DNA of 64,000 nt from Mycolicibacterium sp. CR10 (lineage in GTDB: Bacteria > Actinomycetota > Actinomycetes > Mycobacteriales > Mycobacteriaceae), in contig NZ_STGE01000049.1 in the NCBI RefSeq assembly GCF_005222675.1, positions 62,001-126,000 on the forward strand. Reading direction: 5' to 3'. The notes under the pieces were generated by a model. The model saw nothing but the letters and a program-made list of their open reading frames with translations, was not told the DNA's origin and did not search any database. Every line of letters starts with the position of its first letter. The first letter of the stretch is position 1. The position numbers and the translations under genes are program-made. Positions 46,083 through 54,138 of the stretch are shown piece by piece.

Positions 46083-47552
46083 TTAGTTCGCTGCCGTGGC
46101 AATCGCTTTGGTCTCGAGGTATTCCTCGAAACCGGCGAGCCCCATCTCCCGGCCGATGCCGGATTGCTTGTATCCCCCGAAAGGCATGTCCGCCGAGTAC
46201 CAGACCCCGCCGTTGATGTTGACGGTGCCGACCCGCATCCGCGCGGCGATACCGGCGGCGCGCTCCTCGTCTGCCGAGAACACCGTCCCGGACAGTCCGT
46301 ACGGCGAATCGTTGGCGATCCGCACCGCGTCGTCATCACCGTCGTGGGCGATCACCGTGAGCACCGGACCGAAGATCTCCTCACGCGCGACCTTGGCGTT
46401 GTTGTCCAGTCCGGCGATGACGGTCGGCTCGATGAAGAACCCGGCGTCACGATCGGCGGGACTTCCTCCCCCACAAGCGAATCGGCCCCCCTCGGCGATT
46501 GCCGAGTCGAGGTAACCCTGGATGCGATCACGCTGGCGCGCCGAGATCACCGGCCCGCAGATGGTGCCCGGATCGTTCGGATCCCCCGGCTTGAGCCCGG
46601 CCATGGTCGCGGCGGCCGCCTCAACGGCCTCGTCGTAACGCTCCCGGGGCACCACCAGTCGTGTGGTGATCGCACATCCCTGCCCGGCGTGCATCGACGC
46701 GGTGAAGGCCGACATCGAGCAGGCGCCTGCGAGGTCCGCGTCATCGAGCACCAGAAACGCCGACTTGCCGCCGAGTTCCAGGAATACCTTCTTGAGCGTG
46801 GCCGCGCCATCGGACATCACGGCCCGGCCGGTGTTCGTCGACCCCGTGAACGACACCATGTCGACGCGCGGGTCCTTCGACAGCAGGGCGCCGACGCCAT
46901 GGTCGCTGGAGGTGACGATGTTGACGACGCCCGCGGGGATGTCGGTGTTCTCGAGGATCAGTTCGCCGAGTATTGCTGCGGCCCAGGGCGTATCCGGCGC
47001 GGGTTTGAGCACCACGGTGTTTCCGGCGGCCAGCGCCGGGCCGATCTTCGCGAGGTTGATCTGGTGGGGGAAGTTCCATGGCGTGATGGCGCCGACGACG
47101 CCGATAGCCTCCCGGACGATCGTGCGCCGGCTCTTCATACCCATGGGCGACGCAATGCCGAGGTCGGTTGTCCACGGGAACGATTCCGCGGTGTCCGCAC
47201 CGAAACTCAGGTCCTCGATCGGGCCCTCGAGCTGCGCCATCGACGTCAGCATCCGTGGCGCGCCGACCTCGGCGATGGTCAGCTCGCGTAGCTCCTCGAC
47301 GTGGTCGCGCATGACCTGTTGGAGCTGACGGAGACACCGCACCCGCAGTGCGACGTCGGTGGCCCAGTCGGTCTCGTCGAAGGCGCGCCGCGCCGCGCCG
47401 ATCGCGGCATCCATGTCGGCCGCCGACGCGTCGGCGGCGACACCGAGGGTTTCCTCGGTGGCGGGGTTGATCGTGGCAAACGTGCCCGAGCTGCCCTCGA
47501 CGAGCTTTCCGTCGATGAACAGCAGACTCTCGCGATCGGCCAGGATTGCCAT
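46083..47552 (-). CDS. aldA: NAD(P)-dependent aldehyde dehydrogenase (AldA-like)
   Basis: The 489-aa enzyme has the catalytic Cys in AGQGCAITTR, the general-base Glu in FLELGGKSAF, the cofactor block GVVGAITPWNFPHQI and GSTNTGRAV. It corresponds to Rv0768. It oxidises an aldehyde to the acid. It heads a five-gene operon on the minus strand and is divergent from the TetR-cyp123-cyp51 arm, with an operator-like site 23 bp upstream. Confidence 0.92.
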   Translation of the reverse strand: MAILADRESLLFIDGKLVEGSSGTFATINPATEETLGVAADASAADMDAAIGAARRAFDETDWATDVALRVRCLRQLQQVMRDHVEELRELTIAEVGAPRMLTSMAQLEGPIEDLSFGADTAESFPWTTDLGIASPMGMKSRRTIVREAIGVVGAITPWNFPHQINLAKIGPALAAGNTVVLKPAPDTPWAAAILGELILENTDIPAGVVNIVTSSDHGVGALLSKDPRVDMVSFTGSTNTGRAVMSDGAATLKKVFLELGGKSAFLVLDDADLAGACSMSAFTASMHAGQGCAITTRLVVPRERYDEAVEAAAATMAGLKPGDPNDPGTICGPVISARQRDRIQGYLDSAIAEGGRFACGGGSPADRDAGFFIEPTVIAGLDNNAKVAREEIFGPVLTVIAHDGDDDAVRIANDSPYGLSGTVFSADEERAAGIAARMRVGTVNINGGVWYSADMPFGGYKQSGIGREMGLAGFEEYLETKAIATAAN

Positions 47553-47574
47553 CCGAACTCCCGTTTCTCATTGC

Positions 47575-47588
47575 TGGACAACTGTCCG
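47575..47588. promoter_or_regulatory. TetR operator-like site upstream of aldA
   Basis: TGGACA-AC-TGTCCG is a near-perfect inverted repeat lying 23 bp upstream of the aldA start. Its arms match the site at 47721. Two like sites, one at each end of a divergent promoter region, fit control by the TetR at 47728. Confidence 0.55.
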
Positions 47589-47691
47589 AATCCGTTTCGT
47601 CGAACCATAGCCTCCGACTGGCGCGCGAGGCAAGGTCGATCCTTGCCCGCGCATCATTAATGGCGTCTGAACAGCGACTTATCGGCAGCGC

Positions 47692-47734
47692 TTGCCTACA
47701 GGCGACAGTTTCCGATAACTTGGACATGTGTCCA
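47692..47734 (+). promoter_or_regulatory. Leaderless promoter and operator of the TetR gene
   Basis: A -35-like TTGCCT (47692-47697) and -10-like GATAAC (47714-47719) are 16 bp apart and place the transcript start at the GTG (47728). The perfect palindrome TGGACA-TG-TGTCCA (47721-47734) straddles that position, as expected for autorepression. Confidence 0.6.
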
Positions 47735-48324
47735 GCGAAGCCGCTGCGGCGATTGTCGATCCGTCGCAGCAACCGCCCAGAAACCGCCGCCAGGAAGAGA
47801 CCTTTCGCAAGGTCCTCGCCGCCGGCGTCGAGATGCTGCGCGAGTCTTCCTACGCAGATCTGACGGTAAGGGCGGTCGCCGCGCGGGCCAAGGTCGCCCC
47901 GGCGACCGCATATACCTACTTCTCGTCCAAGAACCATCTGATCGCCGAGGTCTACCTGGACCTCATGCAGCAGGTCGACTACTTCACCGATGTCAACGAC
48001 ACCAAGACCGTCCGGGTGGAGAAGACGCTGCGCAGCATGGCACTGATGATCGCCGACGATCCGGAAGTCGCCGCGGCATGCACGACGGCGCTGCTGTCGG
48101 GCAACGACACCGCCGTGCGCGCGGTGCGGGAGCGGATCGGCGCCGAGATCCATCGCCGCATCCGCGCAGCCGTCGGCCCCGACGGGGATCCCCGCACCCT
48201 GGCCGCCTTGGAGATGACGTTCTTCGGCGCGCTGGTCAACGCCGGCAGCGGCGCGTTCACCTACCACCAGATCGCCGACCGCCTGAGCTACGTGGTCGGC
48301 CTCATCGTCGGGGAGGACCGATGA
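47728..48324 (+). CDS. TetR-family regulator of the CYP123/CYP51 locus
   Basis: The 198-aa protein has the HTH ADLTVRAVAARAKVAPATAYTYFSSKNHLIAE. It matches Rv0767c. The GTG start sits inside the palindromic operator, so the gene probably represses itself and the divergent aldA arm. The cyp123 gene follows 22 bp later. The ligand is unknown. Confidence 0.87.
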   Translation: MSSEAAAAIVDPSQQPPRNRRQEETFRKVLAAGVEMLRESSYADLTVRAVAARAKVAPATAYTYFSSKNHLIAEVYLDLMQQVDYFTDVNDTKTVRVEKTLRSMALMIADDPEVAAACTTALLSGNDTAVRAVRERIGAEIHRRIRAAVGPDGDPRTLAALEMTFFGALVNAGSGAFTYHQIADRLSYVVGLIVGEDR

Positions 48325-48346
48325 CCTACCGTGCCGGAGAGAAAAG

Positions 48347-49555
48347 ATGACCATCAGCGATGTGAAGCTGGACCCCTACGACTACGACTTCCACGAGGAC
48401 CCGTACCCGTACTACAAGCGGCTGCGCGACGAGGCCCCGCTCTACCACAACCCGGAACTCGGATTCTGGGCGTTGTCGCGGCACCGTGACGTGCTGCAGG
48501 GCTTCCGCAACAGCACCACGCTGTCCAACCGCGAGGGCGTATCACTCGACCCCATCTCCCGGGGGCCACACGCATCGAAGACCATGTCCTTCCTCGCCAT
48601 GGACGACCCCGCTCACCTCAGGCTGCGCACGCTGGTGTCAAAGGGCTTCACTCCCCGCCGAATCCGGGAACTGGAGCCCAGGGTCACCGAGATCGCAGAG
48701 CAGCATCTCGATGTCATGCTCGAGAGGGCGGCTGCCGGCTCGACCGTTGATTACGTAGCCGAATTCGCAGGCAAGCTGCCGATGGACGTCATCTCCGAAC
48801 TGATGGGCGTGCCGGTGGCCGACCGCGACCAGGTTCGCGCGTGGGCCGACGGGGTGATGCACCGCGAGGACGGCGTCAACGACGTCCCCGCGGCGGCCAT
48901 CGAGGCCTCCCTCAACCTGATCGTCTACTACCAGGACATGGTCGCCGAGCGCCGCAAGAAACTCACCGACGATCTCACGTCGGCGCTGCTCGAGGCCGAG
49001 ATCGATGGGGATCGGCTCACCGACGACGAGATCATCGGCTTCATGTTCCTGATGGTGATCGCCGGCAATGAGACCACGACCAAACTCCTTGCCAATGCCG
49101 CCTTCTGGGGTCACAAGAACCCCGACCAGATCGCGCCCCTCTATGACGACCTGAGCCGAATCCCGTTGTGGGTCGAGGAGACGCTGCGTTACGACACGTC
49201 CAGCCAGATCCTGGCTCGACTCGTGTCGGGCGAGCTGACGCTCTACGACACCACCATCCCCGAAGGGGATGTACTGCTGCTGCTTCCGGGATCGGCCCAC
49301 CGTGACGAGCGGGCGTTCGAGAACCCGGACGACTACCTCATCGGCCGGGATATCGGTTCCAAATTACAGAGTTTCGGCAGCGGCGCACACTTCTGTCTCG
49401 GTGCGCACCTCGCGCGGATGGAAGCCCGTGTCGCACTGGCCGAGTTGTTCAAGCGAATCCGCGGATACGAGGCCGACGAGGCCAGCGCCGTCCGCGTCCA
49501 CTCCAGCAATGTTCGCGGATTCGCCCACCTTCCGATCACCGTAAAGGCCCGCTAG
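48347..49555 (+). CDS. cyp123: Cytochrome P450, CYP123 family
   Basis: The 402-aa P450 has the I-helix MVIAGNETTTKLL, the EETLRY (EXXR) motif and the haem block FGSGAHFCLGAHLARME. It matches Rv0766c. The ATG 48347 has a purine-rich site (gagaaaag). The next gene begins at the very next base after its stop. Confidence 0.9.
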   Translation: MTISDVKLDPYDYDFHEDPYPYYKRLRDEAPLYHNPELGFWALSRHRDVLQGFRNSTTLSNREGVSLDPISRGPHASKTMSFLAMDDPAHLRLRTLVSKGFTPRRIRELEPRVTEIAEQHLDVMLERAAAGSTVDYVAEFAGKLPMDVISELMGVPVADRDQVRAWADGVMHREDGVNDVPAAAIEASLNLIVYYQDMVAERRKKLTDDLTSALLEAEIDGDRLTDDEIIGFMFLMVIAGNETTTKLLANAAFWGHKNPDQIAPLYDDLSRIPLWVEETLRYDTSSQILARLVSGELTLYDTTIPEGDVLLLLPGSAHRDERAFENPDDYLIGRDIGSKLQSFGSGAHFCLGAHLARMEARVALAELFKRIRGYEADEASAVRVHSSNVRGFAHLPITVKAR

Positions 49556-50380
49556 ATGCCTCGCTTCGAACCTCTGCCCGACCGCCGGCCCGCGCTGGTG
49601 GCCGGCGCCTCCTCCGGGATTGGTGCCGCAACTGCCATCGACCTTGCCGCCCATGGCTTTCCGGTCGCACTGGGCGCACGGCGGGTGGACAAGTGCCGGG
49701 AGCTCGTTGATCAGATTCGCGCCGACGGCGGCGAAGCCCTCGCGGTGCACCTGGACGTCACCGATCCCGACTCGGTCAAGGCCTGCGTCGAGCAGACCAC
49801 CTCCGAACTGGGCGAGATCGAGGTGCTGGTCGCCGGAGCCGGTGATACGTATTTCGGCAAGCTCGACGCGATCAGCACCGAGCAGTTCGAGTCGCAGATC
49901 CAGATCCACCTGATCGGCGCCAACCGGGTGGCCGCTGCGGTACTGCCCGGGATGATCGAGCGCCAGCGCGGCGACCTGATTTTCGTGGGTTCCGATGTGG
50001 CTCTGCGTCAACGGCCCCACATGGGTGCCTACGGCGCCGCCAAGGCCGCTCTGGTGGCGATGGTGAACAACTTCCAGATGGAACTCGAAGGCACCGGCGT
50101 GCGCGCCTCGATCGTGCACCCGGGCCCCACCAAGACCGGGATGGGTTGGAGCCTGCCCGCCGAACTGATCGGCCCCGCCCTCGAGGACTGGGCCAAATGG
50201 GGTCAGGCGCGCCACGACTACTTCCTGCGGGCCGCCGACCTCGCGCGCGCCATCACGTTTGTCGCCGAGACCCCGCGGGGCGGCTTCATCGCCAACATGG
50301 AGCTCCAGCCCGAGGCTCCGCTGAACACCGCCCCGGCAGAGCGACAGAAGCTGATCCTGAACGAGGAGAACCTGCAATGA
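49556..50380 (+). CDS. Short-chain dehydrogenase (Rv0765c-like)
   Basis: The 274-aa SDR has ALVAGASSGIGAATAIDLAAHG, a Ser in FVGSDVALRQRPHMG and the catalytic YGAAKAALVA. It is embedded between cyp123 and cyp51 with no gaps, so it likely oxidises a P450 product alcohol. The ATG is directly after the cyp123 stop, and the stop overlaps the cyp51 start. Confidence 0.9.
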   Translation: MPRFEPLPDRRPALVAGASSGIGAATAIDLAAHGFPVALGARRVDKCRELVDQIRADGGEALAVHLDVTDPDSVKACVEQTTSELGEIEVLVAGAGDTYFGKLDAISTEQFESQIQIHLIGANRVAAAVLPGMIERQRGDLIFVGSDVALRQRPHMGAYGAAKAALVAMVNNFQMELEGTGVRASIVHPGPTKTGMGWSLPAELIGPALEDWAKWGQARHDYFLRAADLARAITFVAETPRGGFIANMELQPEAPLNTAPAERQKLILNEENLQ

Positions 50381-51735
50381 CCATTACCCAAGAGGTGCAA
50401 CGGGTTTCCGGCGGCGAAGAGGAGCACGGCCACCTCGAGGAGTTCCGCACCGATCCGATCGGCCTGATGCAGCGGGTCCGCGACGAATGTGGGGATGCCG
50501 GCTGGTTCCAGCTCGCCGACAAGCAGGTGGTGCTGCTCTCGGGCGCGGAAGCCAATGAGTTCTTCTTCCGGTCCTCCGACAGCGATCTCAACCAGGCCGA
50601 GGCCTATCCGTTCATGACACCGATCTTCGGCGAGGGCGTGGTGTTCGACGCCGATCCCGAGCGCCGAGCGGAGATGCTCCACAACTCCGCCCTGCGCGGT
50701 GAGCAGATGAAGGGCCACGCCGCCACCATCGAAAACGAAGTCAAGCGGATGATCGAGGGGTGGGGCGAGAGCGGCGAGATTGATCTACTGGAGTTCTTCG
50801 CCGAGCTGACGATCTACACCTCGACGGCCTGCCTGATCGGGTTGAAGTTCCGCAACCAGCTCGACTCGCGGTTCGCCAACTACTACCACCTGCTCGAGCG
50901 CGGCACCGATCCGCTGTGCTACGTCGACCCGTATCTGCCGATCGAGAGCTTCCGCATCCGCGATGAGGCCCGCGCCGGTCTCGTCGAACTCGTCCAGGAC
51001 GTGATGGTGGGCCGGATCGCCAACCCGCCCAAGGACAAAGCCGACCGCGACATGCTCGACGTGTTGGTGTCCATCAAGGACGAGGACGGCAACCCCCGGT
51101 TCTCGGCCAACGAAGTCACCGGCATGTTCATCTCGCTGATGTTCGCCGGCCACCACACCAGCTCGGGCACCTCGTCGTGGACGCTCATCGAATTGCTGCG
51201 CCACCCCGACTTCTACGCCCAGGTACAGCAGGAACTCGACGAGCTCTACGCCGACGGCCAGGAGGTGAGTTTCCATGCGCTGCGCCAGATTCCGAAGATC
51301 GACAATGCGCTCAAGGAGACCCTGCGCCTGCATCCGCCCTTGATCATCCTGATGCGGGTCGCGCAGGACGAGTTCGAGGTGGCGGGCTACCCGATCCACA
51401 AGGGTCAGATGGTGGCGGCCTCGCCGGCCATCTCCAATCGCATCGCTGAGGACTTCCCGAATCCGGACGCCTTCGACCCCGACCGTTATGAGAAGCCGCG
51501 GCAGGAAGACCTGATCAACAGGTGGACCTGGATCCCGTTCGGGGCGGGCAAGCACCGCTGTGTGGGAGCGGCGTTCGCTCAGATGCAGATCAAGGCGATC
51601 TTCTCGGTGCTGTTGCGCGAGTATGAATTCGAGATGGCGCAGCCGCCGGAGAGCTACCGCAACGACCACTCCAAGATGGTCGTCCAACTGGCCCGCCCGG
51701 CGAGGGTGCGGTACCGCAGGCGAGTCAAGGGATAG
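50377..51735 (+). CDS. cyp51: Sterol 14-alpha-demethylase P450 CYP51
   Basis: The 452-aa soluble P450 corresponds to CYP51 of M. tuberculosis (451 aa). It has the CYP51 I-helix MFAGHHTSSGTSSW, the EXXR motif KETLRLHPPL and the haem motif FGAGKHRCVGAAFAQMQ. Family knowledge: mycobacterial CYP51 demethylates lanosterol-type sterols in vitro and binds azoles, yet mycobacteria do not make sterols, so the in vivo substrate is unknown. ATG 50377 overlaps the SDR stop as ATGA. Confidence 0.95.
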   Translation: MTITQEVQRVSGGEEEHGHLEEFRTDPIGLMQRVRDECGDAGWFQLADKQVVLLSGAEANEFFFRSSDSDLNQAEAYPFMTPIFGEGVVFDADPERRAEMLHNSALRGEQMKGHAATIENEVKRMIEGWGESGEIDLLEFFAELTIYTSTACLIGLKFRNQLDSRFANYYHLLERGTDPLCYVDPYLPIESFRIRDEARAGLVELVQDVMVGRIANPPKDKADRDMLDVLVSIKDEDGNPRFSANEVTGMFISLMFAGHHTSSGTSSWTLIELLRHPDFYAQVQQELDELYADGQEVSFHALRQIPKIDNALKETLRLHPPLIILMRVAQDEFEVAGYPIHKGQMVAASPAISNRIAEDFPNPDAFDPDRYEKPRQEDLINRWTWIPFGAGKHRCVGAAFAQMQIKAIFSVLLREYEFEMAQPPESYRNDHSKMVVQLARPARVRYRRRVKG

Positions 51736-51739
51736 TCCG

Positions 51740-51946
51740 TTGGGTTGCTACCGCGTAGAGGTCGATGACGACCTGTGCCAGGGCCACGCGATGTGCGAGC
51801 TGGAGGCCCCGGACGTCTTTAAGGTGCCCAAGCGCGGCACGGTCGAGATCCTGGACCACGAACCCCCCGACGAGCTGCGCGAAGACGTCGAGCGCGCTGC
51901 CGAGATGTGCCCTACCCAAGCAATTTTCATCACAGATAAGGATTGA
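51740..51946 (+). CDS. 3Fe-4S ferredoxin, CYP51 redox partner
   Basis: The 68-aa ferredoxin has Cys residues at CQGHAMC and AEMCPTQAI, the three-ligand pattern of [3Fe-4S] ferredoxins of the Rv0763c type. The TTG start at 51740 gives exactly 68 aa and has an aaggga ribosome site seven bases upstream (51727-51732). It lies directly behind cyp51 and is its likely electron donor. Confidence 0.9.
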   Translation: MGCYRVEVDDDLCQGHAMCELEAPDVFKVPKRGTVEILDHEPPDELREDVERAAEMCPTQAIFITDKD

Positions 51947-51948
51947 AT

Positions 51949-52488
51949 GTGGCAACACGTGAACAACTTGAGGACTGGGTCGAGCGCTGGCTGAAGGCCA
52001 ACCGCGATGCCGAGGCGGCCGGCGACTGGAAGCCGATGGCCGACTTCTACACCGAAGACGCCACCTACGGCTGGAACATCGGCCCGAAGGAAGACGTCAT
52101 GTGTGTCGGTCGCGAGCAGATCCGCGACGTGGCGCTGGGCCTGGAGATGGAGGGCCTGGAAAACTGGGTCTACGAGTACCAGAAGACCCTGATCGACGAG
52201 AAGCAGAACGAGATCGTCGGCTTCTGGAAGCAGATCGCCAACAAGAGCGACGGTAGCCGGGACGAGATCTACGGCATCGGCGGCAGTTGGTTTCGGCTCA
52301 ACGATCAGCTGCTGATCGAGTGGCAGCGGGACTTCTTCGACTTCGGGCATGTGCAGAAGGCGTTCATGAAGTTGATCGAGTCGGGCGACCTGACGCCGAC
52401 CATGCAGAAGCGCATCGAGCGCTCCCTCGCCGGCGAGAAGCTGCCCGGTTACTACCCGCTCGGCGAGGCCCCCACTCCCATCTGGTAG
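51949..52488 (+). CDS. SnoaL/NTF2-like protein (Rv0762c-like)
   Basis: The product (179 aa from GTG 51949; 181 from TTG 51943) begins MATREQLEDWVERWLKANRD and contains WKPMADFYTEDATYGWNIGPKE, an NTF2-like fold. aagga at 51938-51942 supports the GTG. It is coupled to the ferredoxin gene. No catalytic role is assigned. Confidence 0.75.
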   Translation: MATREQLEDWVERWLKANRDAEAAGDWKPMADFYTEDATYGWNIGPKEDVMCVGREQIRDVALGLEMEGLENWVYEYQKTLIDEKQNEIVGFWKQIANKSDGSRDEIYGIGGSWFRLNDQLLIEWQRDFFDFGHVQKAFMKLIESGDLTPTMQKRIERSLAGEKLPGYYPLGEAPTPIW

Positions 52489-52494
52489 CTCCCA

Positions 52495-52512
52495 CCCAAG
52501 CGGTTGCTTGGG
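52495..52512 (+). terminator. Hairpin after the ferredoxin/SnoaL genes
   Basis: A 7-bp stem CCCAAGC/GCTTGGG with a GGTT loop follows the SnoaL stop. There is no U-tract, so it may be a weak terminator separating the cyp51 block from adh. Confidence 0.4.
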
Positions 52513-52530
52513 GGGTATGTGATGTGGCTA

Positions 52531-52545
52531 ACTAGAGCCTCTAGT
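52531..52545. promoter_or_regulatory. 15-bp palindrome upstream of the alcohol dehydrogenase gene
   Basis: ACTAGAG-C-CTCTAGT is a perfect inverted repeat 33 bp upstream of the adh start. It differs from the TGGACA sites at 47.6 kb, so adh may have its own regulator. Confidence 0.5.
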
Positions 52546-52578
52546 CTTTACGTAGGGGCATAGTCGAAAGCAGGAGAG

Positions 52579-53706
52579 ATGAAGACCAAAGGCGCTCTGA
52601 TCTGGGATTTCAACCAGCCGTGGACGATCGAGGAGATCGAAATCGGTGATCCCGTCAAGGACGAGGTCAAGATCCAGATGGAAGCGTCCGGGATGTGCCA
52701 TTCCGACCACCACCTGGTTACCGGCGACATTCCGATGGCCGGTTTCCCGGTTCTGGGCGGCCACGAAGGCGCGGGCATCGTGACCGAAATCGGTCCCGGT
52801 GTGGAGAACGTCGCGGTCGGTGACCACGTCGTGCTGTCGTTCATCCCGTCGTGTGGCGAGTGTCCGACATGTCAGAGCGGCAAGCGCAACCTGTGCGACC
52901 TGGGTGCGCTGCTTCTCACCGGAACCGCCGTGTCCGACGGAACCCACCGGGTGACCGCCAACGGCAAGCCCGTCATCCCGATGACGCTGCTGGGCACGTT
53001 CAGCCCGTACATGGTGGTCCACAAGAGCTCCGTCGTGAAGATCGACCCGTCCGTCCCGTTCGAGGTGGCCTGCCTCGTCGGCTGCGGCGTCACCACCGGC
53101 TACGGCTCCGCGGTGCGCAGCGCGGACGTCCAACCGGGCGACGATGTCGCGATCGCCGGAATCGGCGGCGTCGGCATGGGCGCGCTGCAGGGTGCGGCGA
53201 TCGCCGGCGCCCGCAACATCTTCGCGATCGACCCGATCGAGTGGAAGCGCGATCAGGCGCTCAAGTTCGGTGCCACCCACGCCTACCCCGACCTCGCCTC
53301 GGCGATGATGGGCATCGCGGAGGTCACCCACGGTCAGATGGCGAGCAAGACCATCATCACCACCGGTGAGCTCAAGGGTGAGGACATCGACACCTACCTC
53401 AACATGACCGCCAAGGGCGGCACCTGCGTCGTCACCGCCGTCGCCAACATGATGGAGACGTCGGTCACGCTCAACCTCGCGATGCTGACCCTGATGCAGA
53501 AGAACCTGCAGGGCACCATCTTCGGTGGCGGAAACCCGCACCACGACATCCCGTTGCTGCTGTCGATGTACAAGGCGGGCCGGCTCAACCTCGACGACAT
53601 GGTCACCCGGCAGTACAAGCTGGAGCAGATCAACGAGGGCTACAAGGACATGCTCGAGGGCAGGAACATCCGTGGCGTCATCCGCTACACCGACGCCGAT
53701 CGGTAG
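52579..53706 (+). CDS. adhB: NDMA-type zinc alcohol dehydrogenase (AdhB-like)
   Basis: The 375-aa medium-chain dehydrogenase has catalytic zinc ligands in ASGMCHSDHH and GGHEGAGIV, and structural zinc Cys in SCGECPTCQSGKRNLC. The cofactor region is GIGGVGMGALQGAAIAGA. It resembles the NDMA-dependent class seen in actinobacteria and matches Rv0761c. aggaga precedes the ATG. It shares the pathway context of cyp51 and the nearby SDRs. Confidence 0.9.
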   Translation: MKTKGALIWDFNQPWTIEEIEIGDPVKDEVKIQMEASGMCHSDHHLVTGDIPMAGFPVLGGHEGAGIVTEIGPGVENVAVGDHVVLSFIPSCGECPTCQSGKRNLCDLGALLLTGTAVSDGTHRVTANGKPVIPMTLLGTFSPYMVVHKSSVVKIDPSVPFEVACLVGCGVTTGYGSAVRSADVQPGDDVAIAGIGGVGMGALQGAAIAGARNIFAIDPIEWKRDQALKFGATHAYPDLASAMMGIAEVTHGQMASKTIITTGELKGEDIDTYLNMTAKGGTCVVTAVANMMETSVTLNLAMLTLMQKNLQGTIFGGGNPHHDIPLLLSMYKAGRLNLDDMVTRQYKLEQINEGYKDMLEGRNIRGVIRYTDADR

Positions 53707-53712
53707 ATCGGC

Positions 53713-54138
53713 ATGACGGAGACGGTGGACCTGGCGCCGGTCGTCGCGGCGTCGCAGAATTCTTGGCGATGTGTGCAATCCGGTGACCGGGAGGGCTGGC
53801 TTGCGCTGATGTCCGACGACATCCTCGTCGAGGACCCGATCGGCGAGTCCGTCACCAACCCCGACGGCACCGGCGTGCGCGGCAAGGAGGCCCTCGCGGC
53901 CTTCTATGACGCCAATATCGGCCCAAACCAGCTGCGCGTCACCTGCGAGGAGACGTTCCCGTCGAGCACTCCGACGGAGATCGCCTACATCCTGGTGTTG
54001 GAGACCACGTTCCCCAACGGTTTCGTGGCGACCGTGCGGGGCGTGTTCACCTACCGCGTCGACGACGCCGGGCTGATCACCAACCTGCGCGGCTATTGGA
54101 ACATGGATGCGATGACGTTCTCGGAGAAGGCGGATTAG
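53713..54138 (+). CDS. NTF2/ketosteroid-isomerase-like protein (Rv0760c-like)
   Basis: The 141-aa protein has an NTF2-like fold similar to Rv0760c, an isomerase-like protein reported to bind steroids. Visible: WRCVQSGDREGWLALMSDDI and then GVRGKEALAAFYDANI. It starts six bases after adh. Its stop overlaps the ATT proposed as start of the next SDR gene. Confidence 0.82.
   Translation: MTETVDLAPVVAASQNSWRCVQSGDREGWLALMSDDILVEDPIGESVTNPDGTGVRGKEALAAFYDANIGPNQLRVTCEETFPSSTPTEIAYILVLETTFPNGFVATVRGVFTYRVDDAGLITNLRGYWNMDAMTFSEKAD

Noticed and set aside
46741..48354. 537-codon minus frame over aldA and tetR
   Set aside because: Spans two real genes in other frames with no domain of its own.
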